Below, in pieces: positions 45,806 to 54,946 of a stretch of DNA of 64,000 bases; positions within the stretch are counted from its first letter, which is position 1; each line of letters begins with the position of its first letter. The position numbers and the translations under genes were made by a program. A model generated the notes under the pieces. The model was not told where the DNA came from and ran no database searches. It saw nothing but the letters and a program-made list of their open reading frames with translations. The stretch comes from Polyangia bacterium (GTDB taxonomy: Bacteria; Myxococcota_A; Polyangia; Fen-1088). The DNA lies in NCBI GenBank assembly GCA_036268875.1, contig DATATI010000083.1, forward strand, positions 124,001-188,000. Direction: 5' to 3'.

Positions 45806-46657
45806 GTGCTGACCATCGGCGACGCCAAGTTGACCATGCTCAACGGCGGGAACTTCCGCCTGGACGGTGGGGCCATGCACGGCGTGGTGCCGAAGACGCT
45901 GTGGTCGCGCCTGGTGTCGTGCGATGCCTCCAATCGCTGCGAATACACCACCCGTTGCCTGCTGATCGAAACCGCTGGCCAGCGCGTGCTGGTCGAGACC
46001 GGCAACGGCGACAAGTTCCCGGCCAAGCTGAAGGAGATCTACGGCATCGACCACGACCGTTCGATCGGCGACGCCCTGCACGAGGTGGGCGTCGAACCGG
46101 CGTCGATCGATTTTGTGGTGATGACCCATTTGCATTTCGACCACAGCGGCGGGACCACGCGCCGCACGGGCAGCGGCGGGCTGGCGCCGGTGTTCCCGCG
46201 CGCCCGCCACGTCGTGCAGGCGCGCGAGTGGCGCGACGCCACCCATCCGCACGAGCGCAACCGAGCCAGCTATCTGGCCGAGAACATCGGCCCGCTGGAG
46301 GAAGCCGGTCTTTTACAGCAAGTTGACGGGGAGGCGGAGATCGTCCCCGGCGTTCGCGTGGTGCCGACGCCCGGACACACCGCCGGGCATCAGTCGGTGT
46401 TGATCGGCGCCGCCGGCGGGCCGCAGGCGCTTTTTCTGGGCGACGTCGTCCCGACGGCGGTGCACACGCGGCTGCCCTGGGTGATGAGCTATGACCTCGA
46501 TCCCGCCGGGACGGTCGAGACCAAGCGCCGCCTGTTCGAGCGCGCCATCAAGGAAGATTGGTTGCTGCTGTGGGGACACGACCGCGACCACCAGGGCGGC
46601 CGGATCGCCGTTGATAAAGACGGCAACCCGGTCGTGAGAGAATTCGTTACACTCTAG
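45806..46657 (+). CDS. MBL-fold metallohydrolase
   Basis: 283 residues from GTG 45806. The metal-binding motif HLHFDHSGG is present, with further ligands in TPGHTAGHQ and the aspartate of LFLGDVVPTAVH. The N-terminal TMLNGGNFRLDGGAMHGVVPKTLWSR resembles lactonase/alkylphosphonate-type MBL proteins that quench N-acyl-homoserine lactones, but the substrate cannot be set from sequence. The XRE-type regulator follows two bases later. Confidence 0.88.
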   Translation: MLTIGDAKLTMLNGGNFRLDGGAMHGVVPKTLWSRLVSCDASNRCEYTTRCLLIETAGQRVLVETGNGDKFPAKLKEIYGIDHDRSIGDALHEVGVEPASIDFVVMTHLHFDHSGGTTRRTGSGGLAPVFPRARHVVQAREWRDATHPHERNRASYLAENIGPLEEAGLLQQVDGEAEIVPGVRVVPTPGHTAGHQSVLIGAAGGPQALFLGDVVPTAVHTRLPWVMSYDLDPAGTVETKRRLFERAIKEDWLLLWGHDRDHQGGRIAVDKDGNPVVREFVTL

Positions 46658-46659
46658 CC

Positions 46660-47037
46660 GTGGCCGGCACCAAACATCGCAGCGTCAAGAACGCCTTCGG
46701 CAAACGTCTGCAGCAGCTCCGCAAGGCGCGCGGCCTGACCCAGACCGAGCTCGGCAACAAAGTCGGCATCTCGTTCCGCATGATCGCCTATTACGAGGGC
46801 CAGACGAACTACCTGCCCACCCACGTGCTGCCGCAACTGGCTCGCGCCCTGGGCGTCAGCGTCGACGAGCTGACCGACACCGCCACCACGTCGGTCATCC
46901 CCGTCGACGTCGACGGTGTGGTCTGGCGCCGCTTCCTGCGCCTGCAAGATCTGCCGCCGAAAACCCAGGCGACGGCCCTGCAGCAACTGGACGCGCTCCT
47001 GGACAAGCTGGACAAGCCCCACAAGTCGCGCCGCTGA
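46660..47037 (+). CDS. XRE-family HTH regulator
   Basis: 125 residues from GTG 46660. The Cro/C1-type helix-turn-helix covers about 13-70 (LQQLRKARGLTQTELGNKVGISFRMIAYYEGQTNYLPTHVLPQLARALGVSVDEL). A short C-terminal helical tail (LQQLDALLDKLDK) may dimerise. It is two bases behind the MBL hydrolase gene and may control it. Confidence 0.9.
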   Translation: MAGTKHRSVKNAFGKRLQQLRKARGLTQTELGNKVGISFRMIAYYEGQTNYLPTHVLPQLARALGVSVDELTDTATTSVIPVDVDGVVWRRFLRLQDLPPKTQATALQQLDALLDKLDKPHKSRR

Positions 47038-47064
47038 CCGACGCAACTCAAATTTGAAAACGCC

Positions 47065-47811
47065 TCAGTCGTCGCTGACTGGAATGCGCGGCGATAGCAC
47101 GGCGCGGGCCCGCGTTGCCGCGTCGGGGAAGGCTTCCAGATGGAAGTGGTCGTCGTGGTCGCTGTTGTCGTCGGCGGTGATCACCTCGCGCAGGATGCTG
47201 CTGGCGCGCAGGCGACAGGCCAGCTGGCGCAGCAGGCGGCCGGCCGGCGTGATGGGCGTGCCGACGCAGGCGTCGACCTCGGTGACGGTGTTCCACACGC
47301 CGACGCCGCGTTCGAAGTCGCGCCGCACATCGTAGGCGGTGCCGTCGCGCCCGACGAAGACGTGCACGTCGATGGCCAGACCGTGCGCGTGCTCCGACAG
47401 CCGCGTGCCGCCGCGACGGGTTCGATATTCATAGGTGCCCGAGTAAACCAGCGTGCGAATGCCGGCGGCGGCGAAGAGTGGCGCCACCTCGACCAGGGCG
47501 CGGCCGAGGGCGCAATCCATCAACGTGCCGTCGCTGGCGATCCGGCGCCGGTCGCGGCCGCGCGGCTGCAGGACGATCGAAGCGAGCGGCCCGCGCACCC
47601 GCACCGGCGTGCGAATGCCCTTCGTCGGCGGCCCTTCGGAAAAGTCGACGCGATCCGCGCGCAAGCCGTCCAGGCAGGCGCCATCGGAATCGATGAGCGC
47701 TGACGCTGGCGCTTGCGCGGCGATCGGCGGCGACGCGCGCGAACCGAACACCATCGACGCGAACCAGACAACGCCGATCGCAACCAGCGCGATGCAGGTG
47801 GCGGCCCGCAT
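47065..47811 (-). CDS. Extensin-like / VanY-related periplasmic protein
   Basis: 248 residues with an N-terminal membrane segment (CIALVAIGVVWFASMVFG). The C-terminal domain (about 70-235) matches the bacterial extensin-like family: YSGTYEYRTRRGGTRLSEHAHGLAIDVHVF and DHDDHFHLEAF contain the His/Asp metal ligands of the LAS peptidase fold. The family is linked to peptidoglycan hydrolysis but activity is rarely shown. It is 9 bases from the thyX stop codon and read in the same direction. Confidence 0.86.
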   Translation of the reverse strand: MRAATCIALVAIGVVWFASMVFGSRASPPIAAQAPASALIDSDGACLDGLRADRVDFSEGPPTKGIRTPVRVRGPLASIVLQPRGRDRRRIASDGTLMDCALGRALVEVAPLFAAAGIRTLVYSGTYEYRTRRGGTRLSEHAHGLAIDVHVFVGRDGTAYDVRRDFERGVGVWNTVTEVDACVGTPITPAGRLLRQLACRLRASSILREVITADDNSDHDDHFHLEAFPDAATRARAVLSPRIPVSDD

Positions 47812-47820
47812 CGCGCCGCC

Positions 47821-48831
47821 TCAACCCTCGGCCGGCTTGGCGTCGACCTGCGGGACCGCCGCGGCGAACCGCCCTTCGAACTCCGACGGCGGCTTGGCCT
47901 GGCCCAGATCCAGCTCGAAGTCGGGACGCGCGCCGGCGCCCGCTTGCAGCTTGGCCAGAAGCTCGTCGATCTCCCGGCCGGCCAGGCCGCGTTCCAGCAG
48001 CGCCGCGCGCGACAGCGGCGTGGCGCCCGGGCGCGGGCCGATCTCCTCGGCGCTGCCGGTCACCAGCGCGCGGATCACGTCCAGCTCCATGCGGGAAAGG
48101 TGGCCACCACAGACGTCGTAGTCAATCCATGCCTCGTACGACAGCGGGGCCACACGCTTGAGCATGCCGGCCATCACCCGCCCGTACTCCTGAATTTCCC
48201 ACTGCGCGTGCGCATCGACGCGCAGGCTGAGAAAGTGCAACAGGTTGTGCAGATCGATCTTCCAGTACCACTGGGTGTACGTCGACAGCGGCAAGTCGAT
48301 GCGCGCCAGCTCGCGCGCGATCTGGTTGGCGGTCATCCATTCGTACGCCTGGCGGCTTTCGTCGCGCACGCTGTTCCAGCGCCGCACCGCCTCGGCCTGC
48401 AGCGCCGCCTCCAGCGCCTGCCCGCTGCGGCCCTGGTTGTTGGTGCGGCTCTGGGTCTGCAGCTGCGCCTCCCCCGGCGTGTAGAACAGCATCGGCATCA
48501 GGCTGTAGCGCCCCGAATATTCATTCACCGACGCCGTCCGGTGACGGATCCACTGCCGGGCGATGAACATCGGCATGCAGCAGTGGAATTTCAGCTCGAC
48601 CATCTCGCTGGGCGTGGTGTGCTTGTGCCGGCGCAGATAGCGCAAAAGCCCGCGGGTCAGACTTTTCTTGCGGGTGCCGTGGCCATAGCTGACCCGCGCC
48701 GCGCGTTCGATGCACTCGTCGGTGCCCATGTAATCGACCAGCGAGACGAACCCGTGGTCGAGGACCGGGAAATAAAGGCCCAAAATCTCCTCGGCGGCGG
48801 GGCTGGTGGGACGCTTGGTCTCGAATGACAC
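47821..48831 (-). CDS. thyX: ThyX, flavin-dependent thymidylate synthase
   Basis: About 336 residues from GTG 48831. A longer frame reaches ATG 48891, but that start would coincide with the divergent DoxX start codon (a CATG shared on both strands), so the shorter form is preferred. The ThyX signature RHRTASVNEYSGRY lies in RQWIRHRTASVNEYSGRYSLM, and THTTPSEMVELKFHC-like and VDAHAQWEIQEYGRVM regions follow. It makes dTMP using FAD and NADPH. The C-terminal 90 residues are an extension. Confidence 0.94.
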   Translation of the reverse strand: MSFETKRPTSPAAEEILGLYFPVLDHGFVSLVDYMGTDECIERAARVSYGHGTRKKSLTRGLLRYLRRHKHTTPSEMVELKFHCCMPMFIARQWIRHRTASVNEYSGRYSLMPMLFYTPGEAQLQTQSRTNNQGRSGQALEAALQAEAVRRWNSVRDESRQAYEWMTANQIARELARIDLPLSTYTQWYWKIDLHNLLHFLSLRVDAHAQWEIQEYGRVMAGMLKRVAPLSYEAWIDYDVCGGHLSRMELDVIRALVTGSAEEIGPRPGATPLSRAALLERGLAGREIDELLAKLQAGAGARPDFELDLGQAKPPSEFEGRFAAAVPQVDAKPAEG

Positions 48832-48889
48832 GGCCCGAACGTTATCATGAAAACTTGCACCGGCCGGGCACCCCGCTATCGTTCCGGCC

Positions 48890-49351
48890 ATGAACGAGCG
48901 CTTCCCGACCGCAGTGTTGTTGCCGCTGCGTCTGCTCGTCGGCGTGATGCTGGTGATGTCGGGCTATTCCAAGTTCACCGCCGGCTGGCTGCACGGCGAC
49001 GCCCTGCTAAAAACCCTGAACGCCTGGTCGGAAGGAGAGAAGACCTATCGCTTCTTCTTGCCGGTGATCGAGACCGCGCGCGCCCACCCGAAGATCTTCG
49101 GCACCCTGGTCACCGCCGGCGAGCTGGCCATCGGCGCGTCGATGGTGCTGGGGGTGCTGACCCGCCTGTTCGCGTTCTTGGGCATGGCGATGCTGTTCTC
49201 GTTCGCTCTCGGCGCCGGGCAAAACCTGTCGCCGCCGGGCAACGCCCTGTTGATGGGCGCCATCCTGTTCACGTTCGTCTTCGCCCCGCCCGGGCGGGTC
49301 CTGGGCGTCGATCAGGCGCTGCGCGCGCGTTTGCCCCGCTGGATGGTCTAA
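48890..49351 (+). CDS. DoxX-family membrane protein
   Basis: 153 residues with four hydrophobic helices (VLLPLRLLVGVMLVMSGYSKF, IFGTLVTAGELAIGASMVLGVL, LFAFLGMAMLFSFALG, LLMGAILFTFVFAPPG). The LRLLVGVMLVMSGYSKFTAGW start matches DoxX proteins, often linked to thiosulfate oxidation or membrane redox complexes. The exact role is unknown. Confidence 0.82.
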   Translation: MNERFPTAVLLPLRLLVGVMLVMSGYSKFTAGWLHGDALLKTLNAWSEGEKTYRFFLPVIETARAHPKIFGTLVTAGELAIGASMVLGVLTRLFAFLGMAMLFSFALGAGQNLSPPGNALLMGAILFTFVFAPPGRVLGVDQALRARLPRWMV

Positions 49352-49375
49352 GCGTTCTTGTGCTAAACCCGGCCC

Positions 49376-51310
49376 GTGCGATCGCTGGCGGGACGGTACG
49401 GAGATCTCGCGCTGGCCGCGCTGGTGGTCGGCATCGTCGGCATGATGATCCTGCCGCTGCCGACGGCGCTCATCGATCTGCTGCTGTCCACCAATGTCGC
49501 GGTGGCGGTGACGCTGTTGCTGACGTCGCTGTACGTCACTGACGCGCTCAAGATCGCCACCTTCCCTACCCTGTTGCTGCTGACCACGCTGTTTCGGCTG
49601 GCGCTGGAGGTGTCGGCCACGCGCCTCATCTTGACTCGCGGCAACGCCGGCCAGGTCATCGCCGCCTTCGGACACTTCGTGGTGGGCGGCAACCTGGTGG
49701 TGGGCGCGGTGATCTTCCTCATCCTCACGCTGATCCAGTTCATCGTCATCACCAAAGGCGCCGAGCGCATCGCCGAGGTGGCCGCGCGTTTCACCCTGGA
49801 CGCCATGCCCGGCAAACAGCTTGGCATCGACGCCGAGCTGCGCGCCGGCCACATCGACGCCACGGAAGCGCAACGCCGCCGAGCGGCCCTGGGCCGCGAA
49901 TCGCAGCTTTTCGGATCGATGGACGGCGCCATGAAGTTCGTCAAAGGCGACGCCATCGCCGGCGTGGCGATCCTGGCGGTGAACATCGTGGGCGGTTTGG
50001 TCGTCGGAATTTTCCAGCGCGGCCTGGACGCCGGCGCGGCCGCGCGCACGTACACGCTGCTGACCATCGGCGCCGGACTGGTGGCGCAGATCCCGGCGCT
50101 GTTGATCTCGACCGCCGCCGGGATCGTGGTGACGCGGGTGGCGTCAGAGGACGGCCCGTCGCACCTGGGCCAGGACATCGCGCGCGAGCTGTCGGCGAAT
50201 CCCAAGGCCATCGCCATCGCGGCGGTGCTGCTGGGGTTGCTGGCCGTCGTCCCCGGGTTGCCGGCGTTGCCGTTCTTGGGACTGGCTGTGTTACTGGGCG
50301 CGGGCGCGCTGCGCCTGCAGCGGCGAGCGGCGGTGCGCGACGGTAATGGCACCGACGGAGAAAGCGCCGATGCGGGCGCGCGCCGCGCCGGCCTGCCGGG
50401 CGAGCTGGCGACGCCGCTGGCCATCGACGCCGCGCCGGCGCTGGCGCGAACGTTGGGCGCCGCCGACCGGGCGTTCTTGGCCCGGGAAGTTCCCACGCTG
50501 CGCCGGCGGCTGTTCGACGACGCCGGCCTGGTCATGCCGGCGGTGATCGTCCGGCCGCGCCCGCTGGCCGAGCGATCGTTCGTCATCCGCCTGAACGACA
50601 CGCCGCTGCTCCGTGGCCAGGTGCCGGTCGACCGCGACGGCGACGACGAAAGCGCCCACGTGATCGGCGAGCATCTTTGGGCGCTGCTGCGGCGTTACGG
50701 CCACGAGCTCGTCGGCATTCAAGAGACCCAGTCGCTGCTGGACGACGTGCAGCGCTCGCACCCGGCGCTGGTCCGCGAGGTGGTGCCGAAGATGGTGACG
50801 CCCGCGCTGCTGGCCGAGGTGCTGCGGCGATTGGCCCAGGAAGGCGTCTCGCTGCGCGGGCTGCGCGAGATGTTGGGTGCGCTGGCTGATCGCCAACCCG
50901 GCGCCGGCAACGCCGATGCCGCCGCCCTGACCGAACAGGTGCGGGCGGCGCTTCGGCGCACCATCACCTTCCAGCATGCCGACGGCGACGGTCGCATCAG
51001 CGCGCTGCTTCTGGATCCGCTGATCGAAGACACCATTCGCGACGCCATCCATCGCACGCCGACCGGCAACCATCTGGCCCTCGAGCCGCAACTGGCGCGC
51101 GACATTCAGGCGGCCATCGGACGCGCCGCCAGCGCCGCTCGCCAGGACGATGGCAACGGAGCGGTGGCGCCCGTGCTGCTGACGAATCCGGCCATCCGAC
51201 CCTTCGTGCGAAGGCTGATCGAACAGCAGGAGCCGGCGCTGGCGGTCCTGTCGTTTCTTGAGCTGGCGCCCGAAGCCGAGGTGCGCACGCTGGGCCACGT
51301 CCGGGTTTGA
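49376..51310 (+). CDS. Orphan SctV/FlhA-like type III export-gate protein
   Basis: 644 residues from GTG 49376, FHIPEP family, closer to SctV of injectisomes than to the FlhA at 991-3090 by eye. The membrane part has LPLPTALIDLLLSTNVAVAVTLLLTSLYV, FPTLLLLTTLFRLALEVSATRLIL and RESQLFGSMDGAMKFVKGDAIAGVAILAVNIVGGLVVGIFQRG. The cytosolic half (about 345-640) keeps the ring-forming domain (GHELVGIQETQSLLDDVQRSHPALVREVVPKMVTPALLAEVLRRLAQEGVSLRGLREMLGALAD). No other type III secretion genes surround it; neighbours are a DoxX protein and lipoproteins. Confidence 0.9.
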   Translation: MRSLAGRYGDLALAALVVGIVGMMILPLPTALIDLLLSTNVAVAVTLLLTSLYVTDALKIATFPTLLLLTTLFRLALEVSATRLILTRGNAGQVIAAFGHFVVGGNLVVGAVIFLILTLIQFIVITKGAERIAEVAARFTLDAMPGKQLGIDAELRAGHIDATEAQRRRAALGRESQLFGSMDGAMKFVKGDAIAGVAILAVNIVGGLVVGIFQRGLDAGAAARTYTLLTIGAGLVAQIPALLISTAAGIVVTRVASEDGPSHLGQDIARELSANPKAIAIAAVLLGLLAVVPGLPALPFLGLAVLLGAGALRLQRRAAVRDGNGTDGESADAGARRAGLPGELATPLAIDAAPALARTLGAADRAFLAREVPTLRRRLFDDAGLVMPAVIVRPRPLAERSFVIRLNDTPLLRGQVPVDRDGDDESAHVIGEHLWALLRRYGHELVGIQETQSLLDDVQRSHPALVREVVPKMVTPALLAEVLRRLAQEGVSLRGLREMLGALADRQPGAGNADAAALTEQVRAALRRTITFQHADGDGRISALLLDPLIEDTIRDAIHRTPTGNHLALEPQLARDIQAAIGRAASAARQDDGNGAVAPVLLTNPAIRPFVRRLIEQQEPALAVLSFLELAPEAEVRTLGHVRV

Positions 51311-51402
51311 TCGCACAGTCGGCGGAGCTCACCATACATACAACGCACCTCGCCGCTATGGAAATGGCGAATACGGCCGAGTCAGGCATCTTGGAGGTCA
51401 CG

Positions 51403-53007
51403 GTGACGAGGCGACAAGCTGACCGACGTTTGCTGAGAAAGATCTCTTTCATTGCCGTCGCTGGGCTGGTCCTCGCGGGTTGCGGCAGCAGCAACAGTGG
51501 AACCGACGCGAAGGACGTCCCGCGCGACAACGCGATCGATCAAGGCGGCGCCGACAATCCGCCAGCCGAGGACACGGCGGACACCGGCGCGGGCGACACG
51601 GCCGCTCCGGACGTCGCCGGCGACGCGCCCACCGACAACGCCACCAGCGACGACACCGCGCCCGACGCCGCCGACGACACCGCGCCCGACGGCGGCAGCG
51701 ATGTCGCACCCGACACCGCCCCGGATGAGGCCTCCGGCGACGGCGGCAGCGATGTCGCACCCGACACCGCCCCCGACGCGGCCCCCGACGCCAGCGGCAG
51801 CGATGTCGCGCCCGACAGCGTCCCGGACGCGGCCCCCGACGCCCCGGTCGACAACGCCCCCGACGCCGTGATCGATCACGGCGCGCCCGAGCTGCCCGAG
51901 ACCGCCTTTCACTGGCCGAGCATGCCCCCCGCCAGCAATCCCTTTTCCGCCTCCACGTCGATCCGCGAGGTCGTCTTCACCGGCCGCCACGCCCTTTACG
52001 GTCAGGGCGACACCTTCATTCCCACCTGGGGCTCGGACGACAATATTTACACGCCATTTACATACGGCACTGTCGACAACGTGAACTCCGGCTCGGGCTT
52101 CGGGTGGGCGAAATTCACCGGCAGCGATCCGCTGAACCTCACCGTCGCCGGCGCAGGAACCATCAATGTCGGCGCGCCCGGCCCGTACTATGGCGCCTTC
52201 CCGTCGGCCAGCGTGATCCTGAACGGCGTCTGGTACTACGGCGGCTCGGGCGAGGATGGTTTCAACGGCACCTGCGGGTACTGGTGCGTGGGCGGCCCGT
52301 TCCTGGGCTTCTGGACCTCGACCGACTACGGCGCGCACTGGACCGCCCCGCCGGATGGTTACGCCGGCTCGCTGTTCGGCGAGACCGACCTGAACGGCGG
52401 CAAGGTGAAGATGGGCGGGCCGCGAGCGGTCGACTTTGGCAAAGAGATGCAGCACTCGCCCGACGGAAAGATTTATTTCATCGGCACCGGGGCCACCGAT
52501 CCCAACGCCACCGACAATTGGGTGACCGGCGATCAGATCTACATGGCGCGCGTGACGCTGACGCCGTCGACGGCGAACGATGTTTCGGCCTGGGAGTTCT
52601 TCGCCGGGCGCGACGGCGGCGGCAACGCGATCTGGTCATCCTCCTTCGCCAGCATTCAGCCGCTCTTGGAGTGGAAGAATCAGATGGGATCGCTGTGGAT
52701 GACGTACATCGCGCCGCTCAAGAAGTATCTGCTGGCGGTCAGCCGGCCTCACGACGGGTTCAATAACTACGGCGGCTTCGACACGTTCTTCCTTGAATCG
52801 GACAGCGTCAGTGGGCCCTTTCGGATGGTGCAGTATCTGCAAAACTTCGGCGTCGGCGCGTACTACGTGACCATGCCGTCGCGGTTTATCAGCGATGACG
52901 GACGCACGGCCTGGATCGAATATTCGTCCGGCGATTTCACCACCGAGGATCCGCCGGGCAGCCGTTACGCTATGTCCTTCCAGGAAGTCGTCTTGGATTT
53001 GTTCTGA
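51403..53007 (+). CDS. Lipoprotein with Asp/Ala/Pro-rich stalk and DUF4185-like propeller
   Basis: 534 residues from GTG 51403, chosen for GGAGG upstream. The lipobox is in AVAGLVLAGC. A stalk (about 25-165) repeats DVAPDTAPD-type units, so it is acidic and extended. The C-terminal domain resembles DUF4185 beta-propellers (FIPTWGSDDNIYTPFTYG, YMARVTLTPSTANDVSAWEFFAGRDGGGNAIWSS, WMTYIAPLKKYLLAVSRP), a fold related to sialidases and glycosidases. It is probably surface-exposed; substrate unknown. Confidence 0.78.
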   Translation: MTRRQADRRLLRKISFIAVAGLVLAGCGSSNSGTDAKDVPRDNAIDQGGADNPPAEDTADTGAGDTAAPDVAGDAPTDNATSDDTAPDAADDTAPDGGSDVAPDTAPDEASGDGGSDVAPDTAPDAAPDASGSDVAPDSVPDAAPDAPVDNAPDAVIDHGAPELPETAFHWPSMPPASNPFSASTSIREVVFTGRHALYGQGDTFIPTWGSDDNIYTPFTYGTVDNVNSGSGFGWAKFTGSDPLNLTVAGAGTINVGAPGPYYGAFPSASVILNGVWYYGGSGEDGFNGTCGYWCVGGPFLGFWTSTDYGAHWTAPPDGYAGSLFGETDLNGGKVKMGGPRAVDFGKEMQHSPDGKIYFIGTGATDPNATDNWVTGDQIYMARVTLTPSTANDVSAWEFFAGRDGGGNAIWSSSFASIQPLLEWKNQMGSLWMTYIAPLKKYLLAVSRPHDGFNNYGGFDTFFLESDSVSGPFRMVQYLQNFGVGAYYVTMPSRFISDDGRTAWIEYSSGDFTTEDPPGSRYAMSFQEVVLDLF

Positions 53008-53065
53008 GACAACCAACGTTCAATGTCGATGGGCCGCCACCAGGACGTGTGGCGCGCATCGACAG

Positions 53066-54118
53066 ATGCCAAAGACCGTCTTCGCATTTTTCACCGCCGT
53101 CACTGCCGTCATTGCCGGCTCGTGCAGCGGCGAGCACTTCTCTGGTTCGCTGAGTCCGACGCCGCCGATCATCAACGAGGGCATCATTGACGCTGGCGCC
53201 GCCCCGGTTGATCTCGGCGACGAGGTCGCGGAGGACGTCGCGCCGCCGCTGGCCCCGCTGGGCGCCGCCTGCACCGGCGCCGAACAGTGCGACAGCGGGT
53301 TCTGCACCGACGGCGTCTGCTGTCGGTCCGCCTGCGATGGTTTGTGCCAGGCCTGCGCGTTGCCTGGCAACGAAGGGACCTGCGCCCCGGTGACGGCGGG
53401 CAGCGATCCCGACAACGAGTGCGACGATCAAGGCACCGACACGTGCGGCCAGGACGGATTCTGCGACGGCGCCGGTCAGTGCGCGGTCTACCCCCCCGGC
53501 GCGCCGTGCGGCACCGCCGCCTGCGACCAGGCGATGCTCACCGGCGCGTCCGCCTGCGACGGTCAGGGCGCCTGCCAGGCCGCCCCGACCGTCGGCTGCG
53601 GAAAATTTTCCTGTTTGTCGGCCACCGCCTGCCGCACCACGTGCGCCAGCAACGCCGACTGCGTGGCGCCCAACGCTTGTCTGTCCGGCCAGTGCGGCGG
53701 GATCAGCGGCCAGTACTTCAACAGCGTCGACTTCAACGCGCTGGTCCTCACGCGCGTCGATCCGAACATCAACTTCGATTGGATGGCCGGCGGTCCCGAT
53801 CCGTCCGTCAAAAGCGATCTATTTTCCGTGCGCTGGACCGGGACGCTGACCCCGGCGTTCACCGAGACCTATACGTTCTATCTGGCGTCCAGCGACGGCA
53901 ATCGGCTGTTCCTGGACGACGCGCCGGTGATCAACGACTTCGTCGATCACGTGGCGACGATGGAAGACACCGGCACGCGCGCCTTGCAGGCCGGCCACGC
54001 CTATCCGCTGAAGCTCGAGTATTACGAGCGGTATGGCAACGCGTCGGTCACGCTGTCGTGGTCCAGTCCGTCGCAGGCGCGACAGGTCATCCCGACCGGC
54101 GCGTTTTCGCCGCCGTGA
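53066..54118 (+). CDS. Cys-rich protein with PA14 domain, probable lipoprotein
   Basis: 350 residues from ATG 53066. The leader VFAFFTAVTAVIAGSC suggests a lipoprotein signal. Residues about 65-210 hold many cysteines with the D-x-C-x-C spacing of Dickkopf-like N-terminal modules (CTGAEQCDSGFCTDGVCC, CASNADCVAPNACLSGQCGG). The C-terminal PA14 domain (ISGQYFNSVDFNALVLTRVDPNINFDWMAGGPDPSVKSDLFSVRWTGTLTP) usually binds carbohydrate. The same Cys-module style occurs in the 33988 lipoprotein. Confidence 0.82.
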   Translation: MPKTVFAFFTAVTAVIAGSCSGEHFSGSLSPTPPIINEGIIDAGAAPVDLGDEVAEDVAPPLAPLGAACTGAEQCDSGFCTDGVCCRSACDGLCQACALPGNEGTCAPVTAGSDPDNECDDQGTDTCGQDGFCDGAGQCAVYPPGAPCGTAACDQAMLTGASACDGQGACQAAPTVGCGKFSCLSATACRTTCASNADCVAPNACLSGQCGGISGQYFNSVDFNALVLTRVDPNINFDWMAGGPDPSVKSDLFSVRWTGTLTPAFTETYTFYLASSDGNRLFLDDAPVINDFVDHVATMEDTGTRALQAGHAYPLKLEYYERYGNASVTLSWSSPSQARQVIPTGAFSPP

Positions 54119-54139
54119 ACGGCGCTTGCGGGCCGGTGT

Positions 54140-54946
54140 TCAGCCGGCGGGTGGCCGCGGAGGTTCGATGCCCAGGCGGCGCAAAGAGGCGTTGACCTCT
54201 TTCAGATCGGCCCAGGCTTCTTTTTTCTTGCTGGGATCGCGCAGCAGATACGCCGGGTGAAATGTCGGCATCAGCGGGATGCCTTCGTAGGTGCGGAAGT
54301 TGCCGCGCAGGCGCGAGATAGGCGTATCGTCGCGCAACAAGCACTGGGCGGCGAACTTGCCCAGCGTGACGATCATGCGCGGGCGAATCGCCTGGAGCTG
54401 CTGCTTCAAGAACGGTTCGCACTTGGCCACTTCGTCGGGCTCTGGGTTGCGGTTGCCGGGCGGGCGGCACTTGATGACGTTGCAGATGTACACGTCCTGG
54501 CGGCTGTAACCCATCGCTTCGATCATCTTGGTCAGCAGCTGGCCGGCCTTGCCGACGAAGGGCTCGCCTTGTTGATCCTCGTCGGCGCCCGGGGCCTCGC
54601 CGACGAAAACCAGTTGCGCCTGCGGGTTGCCGACGCCGAAGACGATGTTGTTGCGCCCACTGGCCAGGCGGCAGCGCTGGCAGTCCCCGAGCTCGTCGCG
54701 AACAAGCTTCAAGCCAGCGCCGCCGGCCGGCGCGGCGTCGGGATCAACACCCGGCTCGTCGACGAACGCGCCCGCCTCTTTCGCCGTCGCGGCGACGGGC
54801 AGGGCGACTTTTCGCCTGGTCGGACGCCTGGGTAAACCTTGCACGCCCAAGCGCGCGTCACGTTCCAGGCGGGTGCGAAAGCGCGCCGCCAAGGTCAGCG
54901 CGGCCTGGCGCGGATCGTCCGAGGTCCCGCCGTTATCGCCGGCCAC
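54140..54946 (-). CDS. Type-4 uracil-DNA glycosylase (Fe-S)
   Basis: 268 residues from GTG 54946. After a variable Arg/Ala-rich N-terminus, the catalytic core has the 4Fe-4S cysteines CQRC and CNVIKC...C, motif [21 protein letters not shown] and motif [11 protein letters not shown]. It removes uracil from DNA. The gene overlaps the previous minus-strand frame by 14 bases. Confidence 0.93.
   Translation of the reverse strand: MAGDNGGTSDDPRQAALTLAARFRTRLERDARLGVQGLPRRPTRRKVALPVAATAKEAGAFVDEPGVDPDAAPAGGAGLKLVRDELGDCQRCRLASGRNNIVFGVGNPQAQLVFVGEAPGADEDQQGEPFVGKAGQLLTKMIEAMGYSRQDVYICNVIKCRPPGNRNPEPDEVAKCEPFLKQQLQAIRPRMIVTLGKFAAQCLLRDDTPISRLRGNFRTYEGIPLMPTFHPAYLLRDPSKKKEAWADLKEVNASLRRLGIEPPRPPAG

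Noticed and set aside
48832-48891. Extended N-terminus of ThyX to ATG 48891
   Set aside because: The start codon would be the same CATG as the divergent DoxX start, leaving no room for either promoter; the added residues are not seen in the family.
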